64,000 nt of DNA, taken from JANLUX01 sp031366005 (GTDB taxonomy: Bacteria > Bacteroidota > Bacteroidia > AKYH767-A > OLB10). The stretch lies in assembly GCA_031366005.1 (NCBI GenBank), contig JANLZB010000006.1:62001-126000 (forward strand). Reading direction: 5' to 3'. Below, in pieces: positions 18,608-27,255 of the stretch. The first letter of the stretch is position 1. The number at the start of each line of letters is the position of its first letter. A program made the position numbers and the translations under genes. A model generated the notes under the pieces. The model saw only the letters and a program-made list of their open reading frames with translations. It was not told where the DNA came from and ran no database searches.

Positions 18608-20875
18608 TTACGCACTCACCTGGCTCCTGATAATATTCAAAGCACCACCAGCTTTAAACCATTCTATCTGTCCTTCGTTATAAGTATGGTTTACTTTTAT
18701 CTCATCGCGTGTGCCATCTTTATGATTTAATACAACTGTAAGCTGCACACCGGGAGCAAAGGAGGTAAGACCAATAATGTCCATCTTGTCATCTTCCAGT
18801 ATCAAATCATAATCAGCTTTGTTTGCAAATGTGAGCGCTAACATTCCCTGCTTCTTCAGATTAGTTTCATGTATGCGTGCAAATGATTTCACAAGTATGG
18901 CGCGCACACCCAGGAAACGCGGTTCCATCGCAGCATGTTCGCGACTTGAACCTTCACCATAATTCTCATCACCCACTACTATTGATCCAATACCTTTTGA
19001 TTTATATGCACGTTGCACAGCAGGCACTGAAGCATATTCACCAGTCAGCTGATTTTTTACTGAGTCAGATTCATTATTGAAAAAGTTGATGGCACCAATC
19101 AACATATTGTTGCTGATATTATCCAGATGTCCTCTGAATTTTAACCAGGGACCAGCCATCGAAATATGATCAGTCGTACATTTCCCTTTTGCTTTAATCA
19201 ATAACATTAATCCCTTCAGGTCAACACCTTCCCATGCAGGAAAAGGATCAAGCAATTGCAAACGGTCTGATGTAGGCGAAACAAGTACCTGCACCTTGCT
19301 GCCATCAGAAGCTGGTGCCTGGTAACCCGCATCTTCCACCGCAAAACCTTTTAATGGCAATTCAATTCCCTGAGGTTCCTGCAATTTTATTTTTTCACCT
19401 TTTTCATTAGTGAGATAATCAGTAACAGGATTAAAAGTTAAATCACCTGCCAATGCAAAAGCTGTTACAATTTCCGGTGATGCCACAAATGCATGCGTGT
19501 TAGGATTACCGTCATTGCGCTTGGCGAAGTTACGGTTAAACGAAGTGATGATCGAATTTTTTCTTTTAGGATCATCGCTGTGCCGCGCCCACTGACCAAT
19601 GCAAGGACCACACGCATTTGCCAATACAACACCTCCCATATCTTCAAATATTTTTAAATAGCCATCACGCTCCACAGTATAACGCACCATCTCTGATCCG
19701 GGTGTAATGGTGAATTCACTTTTTGCTTTTAAGCCTTTATCCACTGCCTGCTTTGCAAGTGAGGCAGCACGTGTAATATCTTCATAAGATGAGTTAGTGC
19801 AGCTTCCTATCAAACCAACTTCCAGTGTTTGAGGCCATTGATTTTCTCTCACTGCATCAGCAAACTTACTGATGGGAAATGCGAGATCAGGAGTAAAAGG
19901 ACCGTTAACATGCGGTTCTAATTCTGATAAATTAATTTCAATCACCTGGTCAAAATAATTGGCAGGGTTATCATACACCTCTTCATCACCACGCAAATGT
20001 TCAGCAACCGCATCAGCCAACTGAGCCACATCAGGACGATTAGTTCCTACAAGGTATTCAGCCATTTTTCTATCATAACTAAAAATAGAAGTGGTTGCTC
20101 CAATCTCAGCACCCATGTTGCAGATGGTTCCTTTGCCTGTACATGAAATGCTTTCAGCGCCTTCACCGAAATATTCTACAATCGCATCCGTACCTCCTTT
20201 CACAGTCAGTATTCCTGCTACTTTCAGTATAACATCTTTTGCTGAAGTCCAGCCACTCAACTTGCCGGTAAGCTTCACACCAATCAAGCGTGGAAATTTT
20301 AATTCCCATTCCAGTCCGGCCATCACATCACATGCATCAGCACCACCAACACCAATTGCTACCATTCCTAATCCGCCTGCATTCACCGTATGCGAATCGG
20401 TGCCAATCATCAATCCACCGGGAAAAGCGTAGTTCTCCAATATCACCTGGTGAATAATTCCTGCGCCCGGTTTCCAGAAACCAATTCCATATTTATTGGA
20501 AACAGAAGAAAGAAAATCATATACTTCTTTGTTCTTGTCATTAGCTGTAGCGAGATCCGCCTTAGCACCATCTTTGGCTTGTATCAAATGATCACAATGA
20601 ACAGTACTCGGCACCGCCACTTTGTCTCTGCCAGCCTGCATAAATTGCAACAAAGCCATCTGCGCAGTCGCATCCTGCATCCCTACACGGTCAGGTAAAA
20701 AATCTACATAGTGTTTACCGCGTTGATAGGGTTGCTCAGGTAAAGGATCCTGAAAATGTGCATACAGAATTTTTTCTGTCAACGTCATTGGGTGACCAAG
20801 AAATTCTCTTGCAGCTTTAATTTTTGCGGGCATTTCCGCATAAACTTTGCGGATCATTTCTATATCGAAAGCCAT
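18608..20875 (-). CDS. acn: Aconitate hydratase
   Basis: 755 residues, the length of mitochondrial-type aconitases. It isomerises citrate to isocitrate in the TCA cycle. The 4Fe-4S ligands are visible: the first Cys in GSCTNSSYEDI (near residue 360), the other two in NACGPCIGQW (near residue 420). DSHTVNAGGLGM and the C-terminal swivel-domain motifs GDENYGEGSSREHAA and ARIHETNLKKQG are intact. The gene is separated from its downstream neighbour by the inverted-repeat element and has a long non-coding region upstream. Confidence 0.97.
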   Translation of the reverse strand: MAFDIEMIRKVYAEMPAKIKAAREFLGHPMTLTEKILYAHFQDPLPEQPYQRGKHYVDFLPDRVGMQDATAQMALLQFMQAGRDKVAVPSTVHCDHLIQAKDGAKADLATANDKNKEVYDFLSSVSNKYGIGFWKPGAGIIHQVILENYAFPGGLMIGTDSHTVNAGGLGMVAIGVGGADACDVMAGLEWELKFPRLIGVKLTGKLSGWTSAKDVILKVAGILTVKGGTDAIVEYFGEGAESISCTGKGTICNMGAEIGATTSIFSYDRKMAEYLVGTNRPDVAQLADAVAEHLRGDEEVYDNPANYFDQVIEINLSELEPHVNGPFTPDLAFPISKFADAVRENQWPQTLEVGLIGSCTNSSYEDITRAASLAKQAVDKGLKAKSEFTITPGSEMVRYTVERDGYLKIFEDMGGVVLANACGPCIGQWARHSDDPKRKNSIITSFNRNFAKRNDGNPNTHAFVASPEIVTAFALAGDLTFNPVTDYLTNEKGEKIKLQEPQGIELPLKGFAVEDAGYQAPASDGSKVQVLVSPTSDRLQLLDPFPAWEGVDLKGLMLLIKAKGKCTTDHISMAGPWLKFRGHLDNISNNMLIGAINFFNNESDSVKNQLTGEYASVPAVQRAYKSKGIGSIVVGDENYGEGSSREHAAMEPRFLGVRAILVKSFARIHETNLKKQGMLALTFANKADYDLILEDDKMDIIGLTSFAPGVQLTVVLNHKDGTRDEIKVNHTYNEGQIEWFKAGGALNIIRSQVSA

Positions 20876-21265
20876 TTTTTTACTGTTTATATTTAAGATT
20901 TTGGATTAACGTTTATTTCGAAAATATACTTGCTAATTATTGCGTTTTAAGTGCTTACAAATATAGCTAATTGAGAGTAGGATTTGGAGCTAACACCTTT
21001 GCTCTCTATTTTCCTCTTGTCCCGCTTTTCACTCCAAGTCCTCAGCGCACATATAACAAACTGAGTGTTTCAACCATTCATAACTCATAACTCAAACCTC
21101 ATAACTTCTATAATCTGCGCTTCCGGGCTTTCCGTGCCGACTCATCGGGATCGGGGCTATCAACAACCTTCTGTGTTTCATTTGCAATGCTTTCTGGCAA
21201 GCACTGTCATATATACCCTTCTTTTTGCCATAATATCCTTTTTTTATTAAGGTGAAGCCTTGGGA

Positions 21266-21535
21266 AACTCGGGTAATTCAAAGTCATAGTCCAGAGAAGC
21301 GTTTCGATAATCGGGTAATGCAAAGTCATATCCTCCCTGAAGCCCTGGGATAGTGCCGAAATGCAAAGTCATATCTTTCCCGAAGCCTTGGGATAGTGCC
21401 GAAATGCAAAGTCATATCCTTCCCGAAGCCTTGGGATAGTCAGGAAATGCAAAGTCATATCCTTGCCGAAGCCCCGGGATAGTTCCGAAATGCAAAGTCA
21501 TATCCTTCCCGAAGCCTTGGGATAGTCTCCCGAAG
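21266..21535. repeat. 42/43-bp tandem repeat array, six copies
   Basis: The anchor CAAAGTCAT recurs at 21279, 21321, 21364, 21407, 21450 and 21493 (spacings 42, 43, 43, 43, 43). The consensus continues ATCCTTCCCGAAGCCTTGGG. On the minus strand each unit can encode a peptide like YDFAFRHYPxAS. The two leftmost units share one frame (DYDFALPDYRNAS then DYDFELPEFPKASP and a stop at 21247-21249), while the 43-base units change frame each time. It may be the decayed end of a 14-residue-repeat gene. Confidence 0.8.
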
Positions 21536-21786
21536 CCCTCCGCAATCGCCTGGAAGCAAAACGACATTTGCGGGAAGGAAACCAACATTGCTCAGAAGCA
21601 ATCCGAGCTTATCCGGAAACGAACCGATATAGGTCAGCAACAAATCACCACTCGCCATCAGCAATCCGTCCATTGGCAAAAACGAATTGCAATCGGTCAG
21701 AACCGATCCTGCAATAGCCCGCTACAAACTGCAGATTGCTAAAAACGAAATGCATCATACCGCAAGCAATCGCGTCACTCAGGAGG

Positions 21787-22027
21787 AGCCTTGTCATATA
21801 GCACTTCAAAGTTCGAATTACCCACAAAAGGCGATTCAACGCACCACAGAATCCTGTTAATCCTATAATCCTATAAATCATAGTTCAGACAACCTTCCCG
21901 CCCGTCATTCTGTAAGCACCTTGTTATATAGCACACCAACAGCTCATCTTACCACAAGTGTCCATTCAACGCACCACATCAATCCTATTTATCTTTTAAT
22001 CTTAAAAATCCTAATTCAGACAACCTT
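21787..22027. repeat. Imperfect direct repeat with 130-bp period
   Basis: TTGTCATATAGCAC at 21791 and TTGTTATATAGCAC at 21921, the shared ATTCAACGCACCACA (21834 and 21964), the AATCCT-rich stretch and TTCAGACAACCTT (21884 and 22015) keep a 130-131 bp offset. The second copy ends about 90 bases before the HExxH gene stop. The AATCCT...TTCAGACA pattern is a dispersed repeat I have seen beside accessory genes in Bacteroidota (recollection only). Confidence 0.7.
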
Positions 22028-22120
22028 CAATAAAAAATGGAAAATGCGCCAGGCTTATTATCTGATAGATACACTACAGATATCGATCAGATTTTGACTA
22101 TTAAAAATTAATCAGTAATT

Positions 22121-22717
22121 CTAACTATTAAACTTTGATGTAAGCCTTTCTAAAAGGGTTTTATCGGTAATCCCACTCACTTTTTCTAATATTTCCATTG
22201 ATATATCACACAATCTAATCTTCTTCGTACATAATATTTCACGGGAAATTTGATATATATCTTTATTAGATTTTCTCTCTAAATCCTTAACTAAATCCCA
22301 AGCATCCCTATATTTAGTATATTGCTTTAAAGATTCCAATGAATCCTCATAGTATTTATCGCCCTCTTGCTTTCCTTTAAATTTTGAAATATAATCGAAC
22401 TGAAAATTTATTGCTAATCCTTCTTCCAAATAATTAACTTCCTGAAAAATACAAGGTGTTAATGTATGTATCATTTCATGAGCCAATTGGAAAGAGGCTT
22501 GTAAAGGAAATTTTTTACTCGAACCACTTAAAATAATATCTACCTTTTTATTGCCATCATATATAGTCTCAGGTTGTTCTTTTTCTTTTGAATAACTAAA
22601 ACCGCCATAAATAATATTTTCTTGAAAAGGCGCTTTACAAATCTTCTTTTCTAAGGATGCAAGAATGTTTTTCTCCTCAACTTTGGCACTAAGTAATTCA
22701 TTTAGAGTTTTTGCCAT
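22121..22717 (-). CDS. Putative zinc metalloprotein with HExxH motif
   Basis: 198 residues, no signal peptide, so cytoplasmic. The motif AHEMIH (residues 79-84) is a HExxH zinc site, followed 13-14 residues later by YLEEGLAINF. That is the arrangement of gluzincin-like peptidases, in which a Glu in an EG-A motif is the third ligand. The rest (a helical N-terminus, and a C-terminus rich in K and E) matches no family I recognise. It starts 18 bases after the SIR2-like stop and is the last gene of the leftward defence-like set. Peptidase activity is inferred from the motif only. Confidence 0.6.
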   Translation of the reverse strand: MAKTLNELLSAKVEEKNILASLEKKICKAPFQENIIYGGFSYSKEKEQPETIYDGNKKVDIILSGSSKKFPLQASFQLAHEMIHTLTPCIFQEVNYLEEGLAINFQFDYISKFKGKQEGDKYYEDSLESLKQYTKYRDAWDLVKDLERKSNKDIYQISREILCTKKIRLCDISMEILEKVSGITDKTLLERLTSKFNS

Positions 22718-22735
22718 TGTGTTTTTATTATTCAG

Positions 22736-23755
22736 TTATAACTCATCTGGTAATAAAAATTGCTCAACTTCTTTATAAGGTTCAATCTCTGGAAAGTTAA
22801 AATCTGGTCTGATAGCTTTAAATCTTTGTATCACTCCGCCTGTATTTATATCCTGAACATAAACCTTTCTTAAATCCCTCATACTTTTTATCAGTTTCCT
22901 ATCAATCTCACGATTAAAAAAAGGAAAAGAATATCCAATAATCACAAGTACTTCTGCATCTTCAGTTGCTTCAATTGCCTGTGAAATAATGCTCTTACGC
23001 GTAGTCACGTCATAAAAATCCTCCTCCCAGGCAAAAGAAATTGTAGGATATAATTTAGAATTAAACAAGCCTGAAGTATAGAAATAAACTATTTGATTTA
23101 CTGTCTCTATTGTTACTGGTAACTTAAAATTATCTATAAATGTAAAATGCCTTGTTAGGCCGTCAGTTAAGCCAACAGTTCCATTTAACTTATAAATACC
23201 AAATGCATTTGCTCTATTGTTAGTCCTTATATGTTTAGAAGCAATATTTAATGTATGTGCACTTGCCCAATGTCGATAGTCTTCAGAATACTCCATATAA
23301 GCAATTTCAAACTGAAAGTCATAATTCCATGATAATATTCTTATAGTCTCAGGTAATTCCGTAGTAGATGTTTTTAATAGTGATGCATAAAAAGCATCAT
23401 AGCGTGAATCCGTATTTTGAAGTGCTTGTTCAAATAATAAAAAGGCTGACAAACCGATCTTTAATTTTTTTAATTCTCCATGCCTAGACTTGACAAATAA
23501 TTTTTTCGCATATGTATCAATACTCGCGTGATTTTTACAACTCTCAACAAGCTGTTTTAAATCCTTTATCATTGATTCTTGATATTCCGCTTTAGTTCTA
23601 TCGAGCGCAGTATCAAATATTTCATTAGGGCTTAGTTGATTATCTACTAGTTCTAAAAAACTAATAAACTGAATTATCCTGTCAGTCATATTCCTTACCA
23701 TAGGCAAACACTCGCAACTTGCTCCAGCACCAAACAGATAAACAATTTTACTCAC
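22736..23755 (-). CDS. SIR2-like domain protein, probable defence effector
   Basis: 339 residues. The N-terminal YLFGAGAS (residues 6-13) is the NAD-binding loop of SIR2-like proteins. ILSWNYDFQFE (near residue 143) corresponds to the TxNYD motif, and LVIIGYSFPFFN near the C-terminus is the late conserved strand. Such proteins are NAD-consuming effectors in several anti-phage systems. The segment usually reading KLHG reads YKLNG (near residue 190), so the His often assigned to catalysis is Asn. The gene begins with GTG at 23753-23755, 46 bases after the restriction enzyme stop, and is probably co-transcribed with it and with the HExxH gene. Confidence 0.75.
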   Translation of the reverse strand: MSKIVYLFGAGASCECLPMVRNMTDRIIQFISFLELVDNQLSPNEIFDTALDRTKAEYQESMIKDLKQLVESCKNHASIDTYAKKLFVKSRHGELKKLKIGLSAFLLFEQALQNTDSRYDAFYASLLKTSTTELPETIRILSWNYDFQFEIAYMEYSEDYRHWASAHTLNIASKHIRTNNRANAFGIYKLNGTVGLTDGLTRHFTFIDNFKLPVTIETVNQIVYFYTSGLFNSKLYPTISFAWEEDFYDVTTRKSIISQAIEATEDAEVLVIIGYSFPFFNREIDRKLIKSMRDLRKVYVQDINTGGVIQRFKAIRPDFNFPEIEPYKEVEQFLLPDEL

Positions 23756-23801
23756 GTATAAAAGCCTTTTTATTTTACTTTATTTCTCCTTCTCCCCCCC
23801 C
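23756..23801 (-). other. G-rich junction with G8 tract after the restriction enzyme stop
   Basis: On the minus strand the TGA stop (23804-23802) is followed at once by eight G and a purine-only stretch. The last 100 bases of the upstream gene are also G/A-rich. The tract is outside both coding frames as annotated. Confidence 0.6.
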
Positions 23802-26800
23802 TCACACCCCCTCCTCTCTCATCTTCTTCACAAACCGCTCCTTCTTCACACTACTCATCTCATCTTCGCCAACCCCCTCCACAATCCTTATCTCCTCCTC
23901 AGTCAACTCATACAACTCATAAACCATCCAGTCAATTTCCCTATCCGTTTTATCAATTTCACTTTGCAGTTGCAGCGCTTTTTGTTTTTCTGCATTAAAA
24001 TAATTCATCCAGTCTGCTTCTTCAGCCAGTGATAATTTAACTTTTGCTTTTTTCAGCTCATTCAAAAATTCTTTGAAGTCTAATTTATACCAATCCTGTA
24101 GTTTGGTGCTTAGTTTTTCTATTGCTACTTTGCTTTGAAGTAAATTGGTGAATTGGGTTTGGAGGGTTTGGAATTCTTTGTTTAATGAAATTATTGCATT
24201 AACTTTTGCTATAAAAGGTTGTTGTTGCTTTTGGGCAATGGGTTTAATTGGAAATTCTTTACAATCTTTAATTAAAACTTTTTGAAAACGATCTTTGTAT
24301 TCTTCAAGATATTTTTTCCTATGATAAAAAGAAATTAATTTACTATTTATAATGGCGAGTAAGTATTCAGTTTCATAGTTTTCATTGGCAATTAGGTTAA
24401 AAGCGTTTTGCGTGTTATAAAGTTCTTCATCGGTCATTGCTGCCCAAATTAATTTTGCCGTCCAATCAATAATTTGCTTTACTAAAATTCTTTTTTCAGT
24501 AAAGAATCTTTGTTTCCTGGGGGCACCTAACCAATTGCCGTAACTAATCCATTCTTCTCCATGCCAATCAACATTATATCTTACAACATCATTCCCAGCT
24601 AATAGCTTTTTGAAACTTTCATCCTTCTTAAATGTAGAATGGAAAACTCGGTTATTAATTTGTTCAGGTGTATGTCCTTTGTATTTATCATATGGTGTAA
24701 GACCTAAGCAAAAGTCAGCACAATCAGATAATACTACAGTTTCGTTTTCAATTTTTACTAATAAAGCAGTTACGTTACTATTAGCATTTATTCTAAAAAT
24801 ACAATTTTCATCTTTTGTCCAAATGAGTTGATCAATTTGTAGATGTTCATCACAATTGAATATTGTAATTTCATTAATTCTATCAAAGCCTTTGTACACG
24901 ATAATATCTACTGGAGAAATTTTATTGGTTGAAAGTGTGAAAGTAAATATGATTGTATCAACTTTAACTTCTCCAGCACTTCCTCCAAATGATTCATTCG
25001 GTAGTCTAACAATATTGTCTATGTGTGATTTATTAAGCAATTCACTTCTAATTGGCTGATACGATTCTTGAGTCAGTAATGAAGAAGGAATTATGAACGA
25101 GAATTTACCGTTATCTTTCAAGATGTCAATAGCCTTCTCAATGAAAACTGAAAACAGATTTATTCTATTGTTAGCGGTTTTGAAAGCCTTAAATATATTT
25201 TCAACAATATTTTTAGATAATGCTTTTATATCAACATAAGGCGGATTTCCAATCACCACATCAAAACCACCTTTAGCAAATACCTGCGGAAATTCTTTTT
25301 GCCAGTTAAAAGCTTTATCCCCTGCAACAGCGGGGTCGTCAATTAAGGAGTTGCCGCATTTAATATTGTTGCTTAAATCATTTAGCTTGCGGTTGGGTTG
25401 CGCAGTTCGCAGCCATAGGGAGAGTTTCGCTATCTCTACACTTTCTTCGTTGATGTCAACACCAAATAAATTGTTTTCGAGGATGCTGTTTTCAATATCG
25501 CTTAATATCAGCGCATCACCAAATAGTTTAGCATGCAGTTCATCAATATAACGGTGCTCTTTAATTAAAAAATCCAGTGCCTGGTTTAAAAATGCGCCAC
25601 TGCCACAGGCAGGGTCGCAAATAGTTAGATGCAGGAGCCATTTCCGGTAAGCAGTAAGCTTATCAGCTAAGGCAGCTGTTGTTTTCTTCTGTCGTTTTTT
25701 ATCCGTATAATCATCTTCCGTAATCTCCAGCTCCTCTTTTTTTTCTTCACACAGCTTACCCACTGTATTGTCCACTATGTATTTGGTAATATACTTGGGC
25801 GTGTAAAACACACCATCCTTCTTTCTCTTTGTTTTTGTTTTGTCAATTTCTTTTCCTTCCAGCTGTGCTTTTATTTCGTCCAGCTCATTCAGTGAGTTTT
25901 CAAAAATATGACCGAGAATGTTTACATCCACTTCGCTTACGAAGTTATATTCAGAGAGTGCGAAGCTGTGTTTGTATAGCACTTCATCATTGATCTTTAT
26001 GGCATCCAGTACATCATCATGCTTAAATAATCCTCCATTGTAAGCAAACACATCATACCGTTTTCCCTTAAAGCCGGTGTTCAGGTATTCGAAGTATTTT
26101 TTAAACCGGTCATAAAGGGGAATCTGTACATCGCGGTCCTGTAAGTCTTTCCAGTCAGCCAGTATTAACCGAACGGAGTTGGGAGGCAACAACAGCCGGT
26201 CTTCGGCAAAGAATAAAAACAGGAAACGGTCTAAGAGTTTTTGTGATTTTTCGAAAAGCTCCAATGGCTGGTAAGCAGGATTGAGTGCGACTAAATTCTG
26301 GTGCAACTCTCGCTTAAATAAAGAATAGTCGCGATAAAGCTTTTTAGTGATGTCATTTTCTTTACCAATGGACTCTTCCTTTATTTTTTTCGGAATTCCC
26401 TTGGCAATATTTTCATAAGCCAGGCAGAGAAAGAGTATTTCAAATTTCTTTTCGGTAAGGGCAAACAGGTTAAACTCTATGTGCTCAATTGCATTGTCAA
26501 TATAAAAACGGAGCTTTTCAAAATTGGAGGTGATGATGTAAGTACACTCAGGCTGGTTGTTTTTATAGCCAAAGGCTTGCTCTTCTATTTTGCCGAGATC
26601 AACGGTGTTGGTTCCTTTCAGCTCAATAACTGCCTGCACAATTTGATTGATGATGATTGCACCGTCAGCCTTTTTACTGTCTTTAATGTTTTTGTATTCA
26701 GTGGTAAGATTATAATCAGGTGTAGGGTTCTTGGTATAACCCAGCACGTTTACAAACAAGTCAATGAGAAATTCGCCCTGGTACTGTTCTTCTTTGCTTT

Positions 26801-26927
26801 GGCGTATATTTTCCTGTATGTCAGGATTAAGGAAATGTGATTTATAAACGTTCCATCGGGTGGCGATATCCGTTTTGTTTTGTGCCTGTAAATATTTTGT
26901 AACAACGGAAGATTGGAAAAGAAGCAT
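23802..26927 (-). CDS. Type IIG (Eco57I-like) restriction-modification fusion enzyme
   Basis: 1041 residues. The N-terminal nuclease region has a PD-(D/E)xK pattern: ADG (Asp near 88), then VIELKGTN (E102-x-K104). The methyltransferase core has DPACGSGAFLNQAL (motif I, near 440) and VIGNPPYVDIKAL (motif IV, near 560), typical of N6-adenine methylases. The C-terminal third, with LLAGNDVVRY and a later coiled-coil stretch, looks like a TaqI-type target-recognition domain. One polypeptide would both cut and methylate. It lies 329 bases after the helicase and directly before the SIR2-like gene, as part of a defence island. Confidence 0.88.
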   Translation of the reverse strand: MLLFQSSVVTKYLQAQNKTDIATRWNVYKSHFLNPDIQENIRQSKEEQYQGEFLIDLFVNVLGYTKNPTPDYNLTTEYKNIKDSKKADGAIIINQIVQAVIELKGTNTVDLGKIEEQAFGYKNNQPECTYIITSNFEKLRFYIDNAIEHIEFNLFALTEKKFEILFLCLAYENIAKGIPKKIKEESIGKENDITKKLYRDYSLFKRELHQNLVALNPAYQPLELFEKSQKLLDRFLFLFFAEDRLLLPPNSVRLILADWKDLQDRDVQIPLYDRFKKYFEYLNTGFKGKRYDVFAYNGGLFKHDDVLDAIKINDEVLYKHSFALSEYNFVSEVDVNILGHIFENSLNELDEIKAQLEGKEIDKTKTKRKKDGVFYTPKYITKYIVDNTVGKLCEEKKEELEITEDDYTDKKRQKKTTAALADKLTAYRKWLLHLTICDPACGSGAFLNQALDFLIKEHRYIDELHAKLFGDALILSDIENSILENNLFGVDINEESVEIAKLSLWLRTAQPNRKLNDLSNNIKCGNSLIDDPAVAGDKAFNWQKEFPQVFAKGGFDVVIGNPPYVDIKALSKNIVENIFKAFKTANNRINLFSVFIEKAIDILKDNGKFSFIIPSSLLTQESYQPIRSELLNKSHIDNIVRLPNESFGGSAGEVKVDTIIFTFTLSTNKISPVDIIVYKGFDRINEITIFNCDEHLQIDQLIWTKDENCIFRINANSNVTALLVKIENETVVLSDCADFCLGLTPYDKYKGHTPEQINNRVFHSTFKKDESFKKLLAGNDVVRYNVDWHGEEWISYGNWLGAPRKQRFFTEKRILVKQIIDWTAKLIWAAMTDEELYNTQNAFNLIANENYETEYLLAIINSKLISFYHRKKYLEEYKDRFQKVLIKDCKEFPIKPIAQKQQQPFIAKVNAIISLNKEFQTLQTQFTNLLQSKVAIEKLSTKLQDWYKLDFKEFLNELKKAKVKLSLAEEADWMNYFNAEKQKALQLQSEIDKTDREIDWMVYELYELTEEEIRIVEGVGEDEMSSVKKERFVKKMREEGV

Positions 26928-27255
26928 ACGATTTACAATTCTTAGAGCTGTTGAGGAGGAGCAAATGTAAGAATTGAATTACTTAAAAATTTTTAGGCTT
27001 TTATCTTCCACAAGCTTACCTACTTCATTAAAACCAAAATCAAAACCATTCATAAATCACGAGGGGTGTTAGTATTCAAAATTGTCCGAAAGATAAAATA
27101 TTTTCCACCCTTGCAGGTGTTCCTTCCACCTGCAAGCAACAGCCTCGTGCTGGCAATGCGTCCACGTTTGTGTGCGAGGCTGCTATGGCACGAGATGCCC
27201 CACAATCATCTGTGTCCTCACACACATTGGCTGCCCTCCACGTCCGTCCACCAAA
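26928..27255. other. GC-richer structured intergenic region
   Basis: A 328-base gap between helicase and restriction enzyme. It holds a perfect inverted repeat (27110-27136) and a second pair AGCCTCG / CGAGGCT (27143-27183). Base composition from about 27100 to 27250 is clearly richer in G+C than its neighbours. No gene seen; it looks like an inserted repeat unit. Confidence 0.55.
27110..27136. repeat. Perfect 10-bp inverted repeat
   Basis: CTTGCAGGTG (27110-27119), a 7-base loop and CACCTGCAAG (27127-27136). It lies about 120 bases past the helicase stop. No T-run follows on the minus strand, so it is more likely a repeat element than a terminator. Confidence 0.7.

Larger units (their letters stand above)
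20876..22120. other. Repeat-rich non-coding region at the left border of the accessory island
   Basis: About 1.25 kb without a credible gene. In order it holds the acn upstream region; a CATAACTCATAACTC simple repeat (21079-21110); a short palindromic piece containing CATCGGGATCGGGGC (21143-21157); six copies of a 42/43-bp unit (about 21266-21535); a stretch of degenerate, G/C-richer sub-repeats with recurring GCAATC (21535-21780); and two copies of a 130-bp-period direct repeat (21787-22027). Open frames here are short, mutually overlapping and repeat-derived. Confidence 0.7.

Noticed and set aside
21266..21535. 43-bp repeats as a CRISPR array
   Set aside because: Units are directly adjacent with no unique spacers and vary internally; no cas genes are near.
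21808..21818. GTTCGAATTAC as the T-loop of a tRNA
   Set aside because: No acceptor, D-arm or anticodon stem can be drawn around it, and it lies in a direct repeat.
21645..21881. 78-residue leftward frame in the repeat region
   Set aside because: Built from the degenerate sub-repeats, overlapping another frame, without a recognisable start context or motif.
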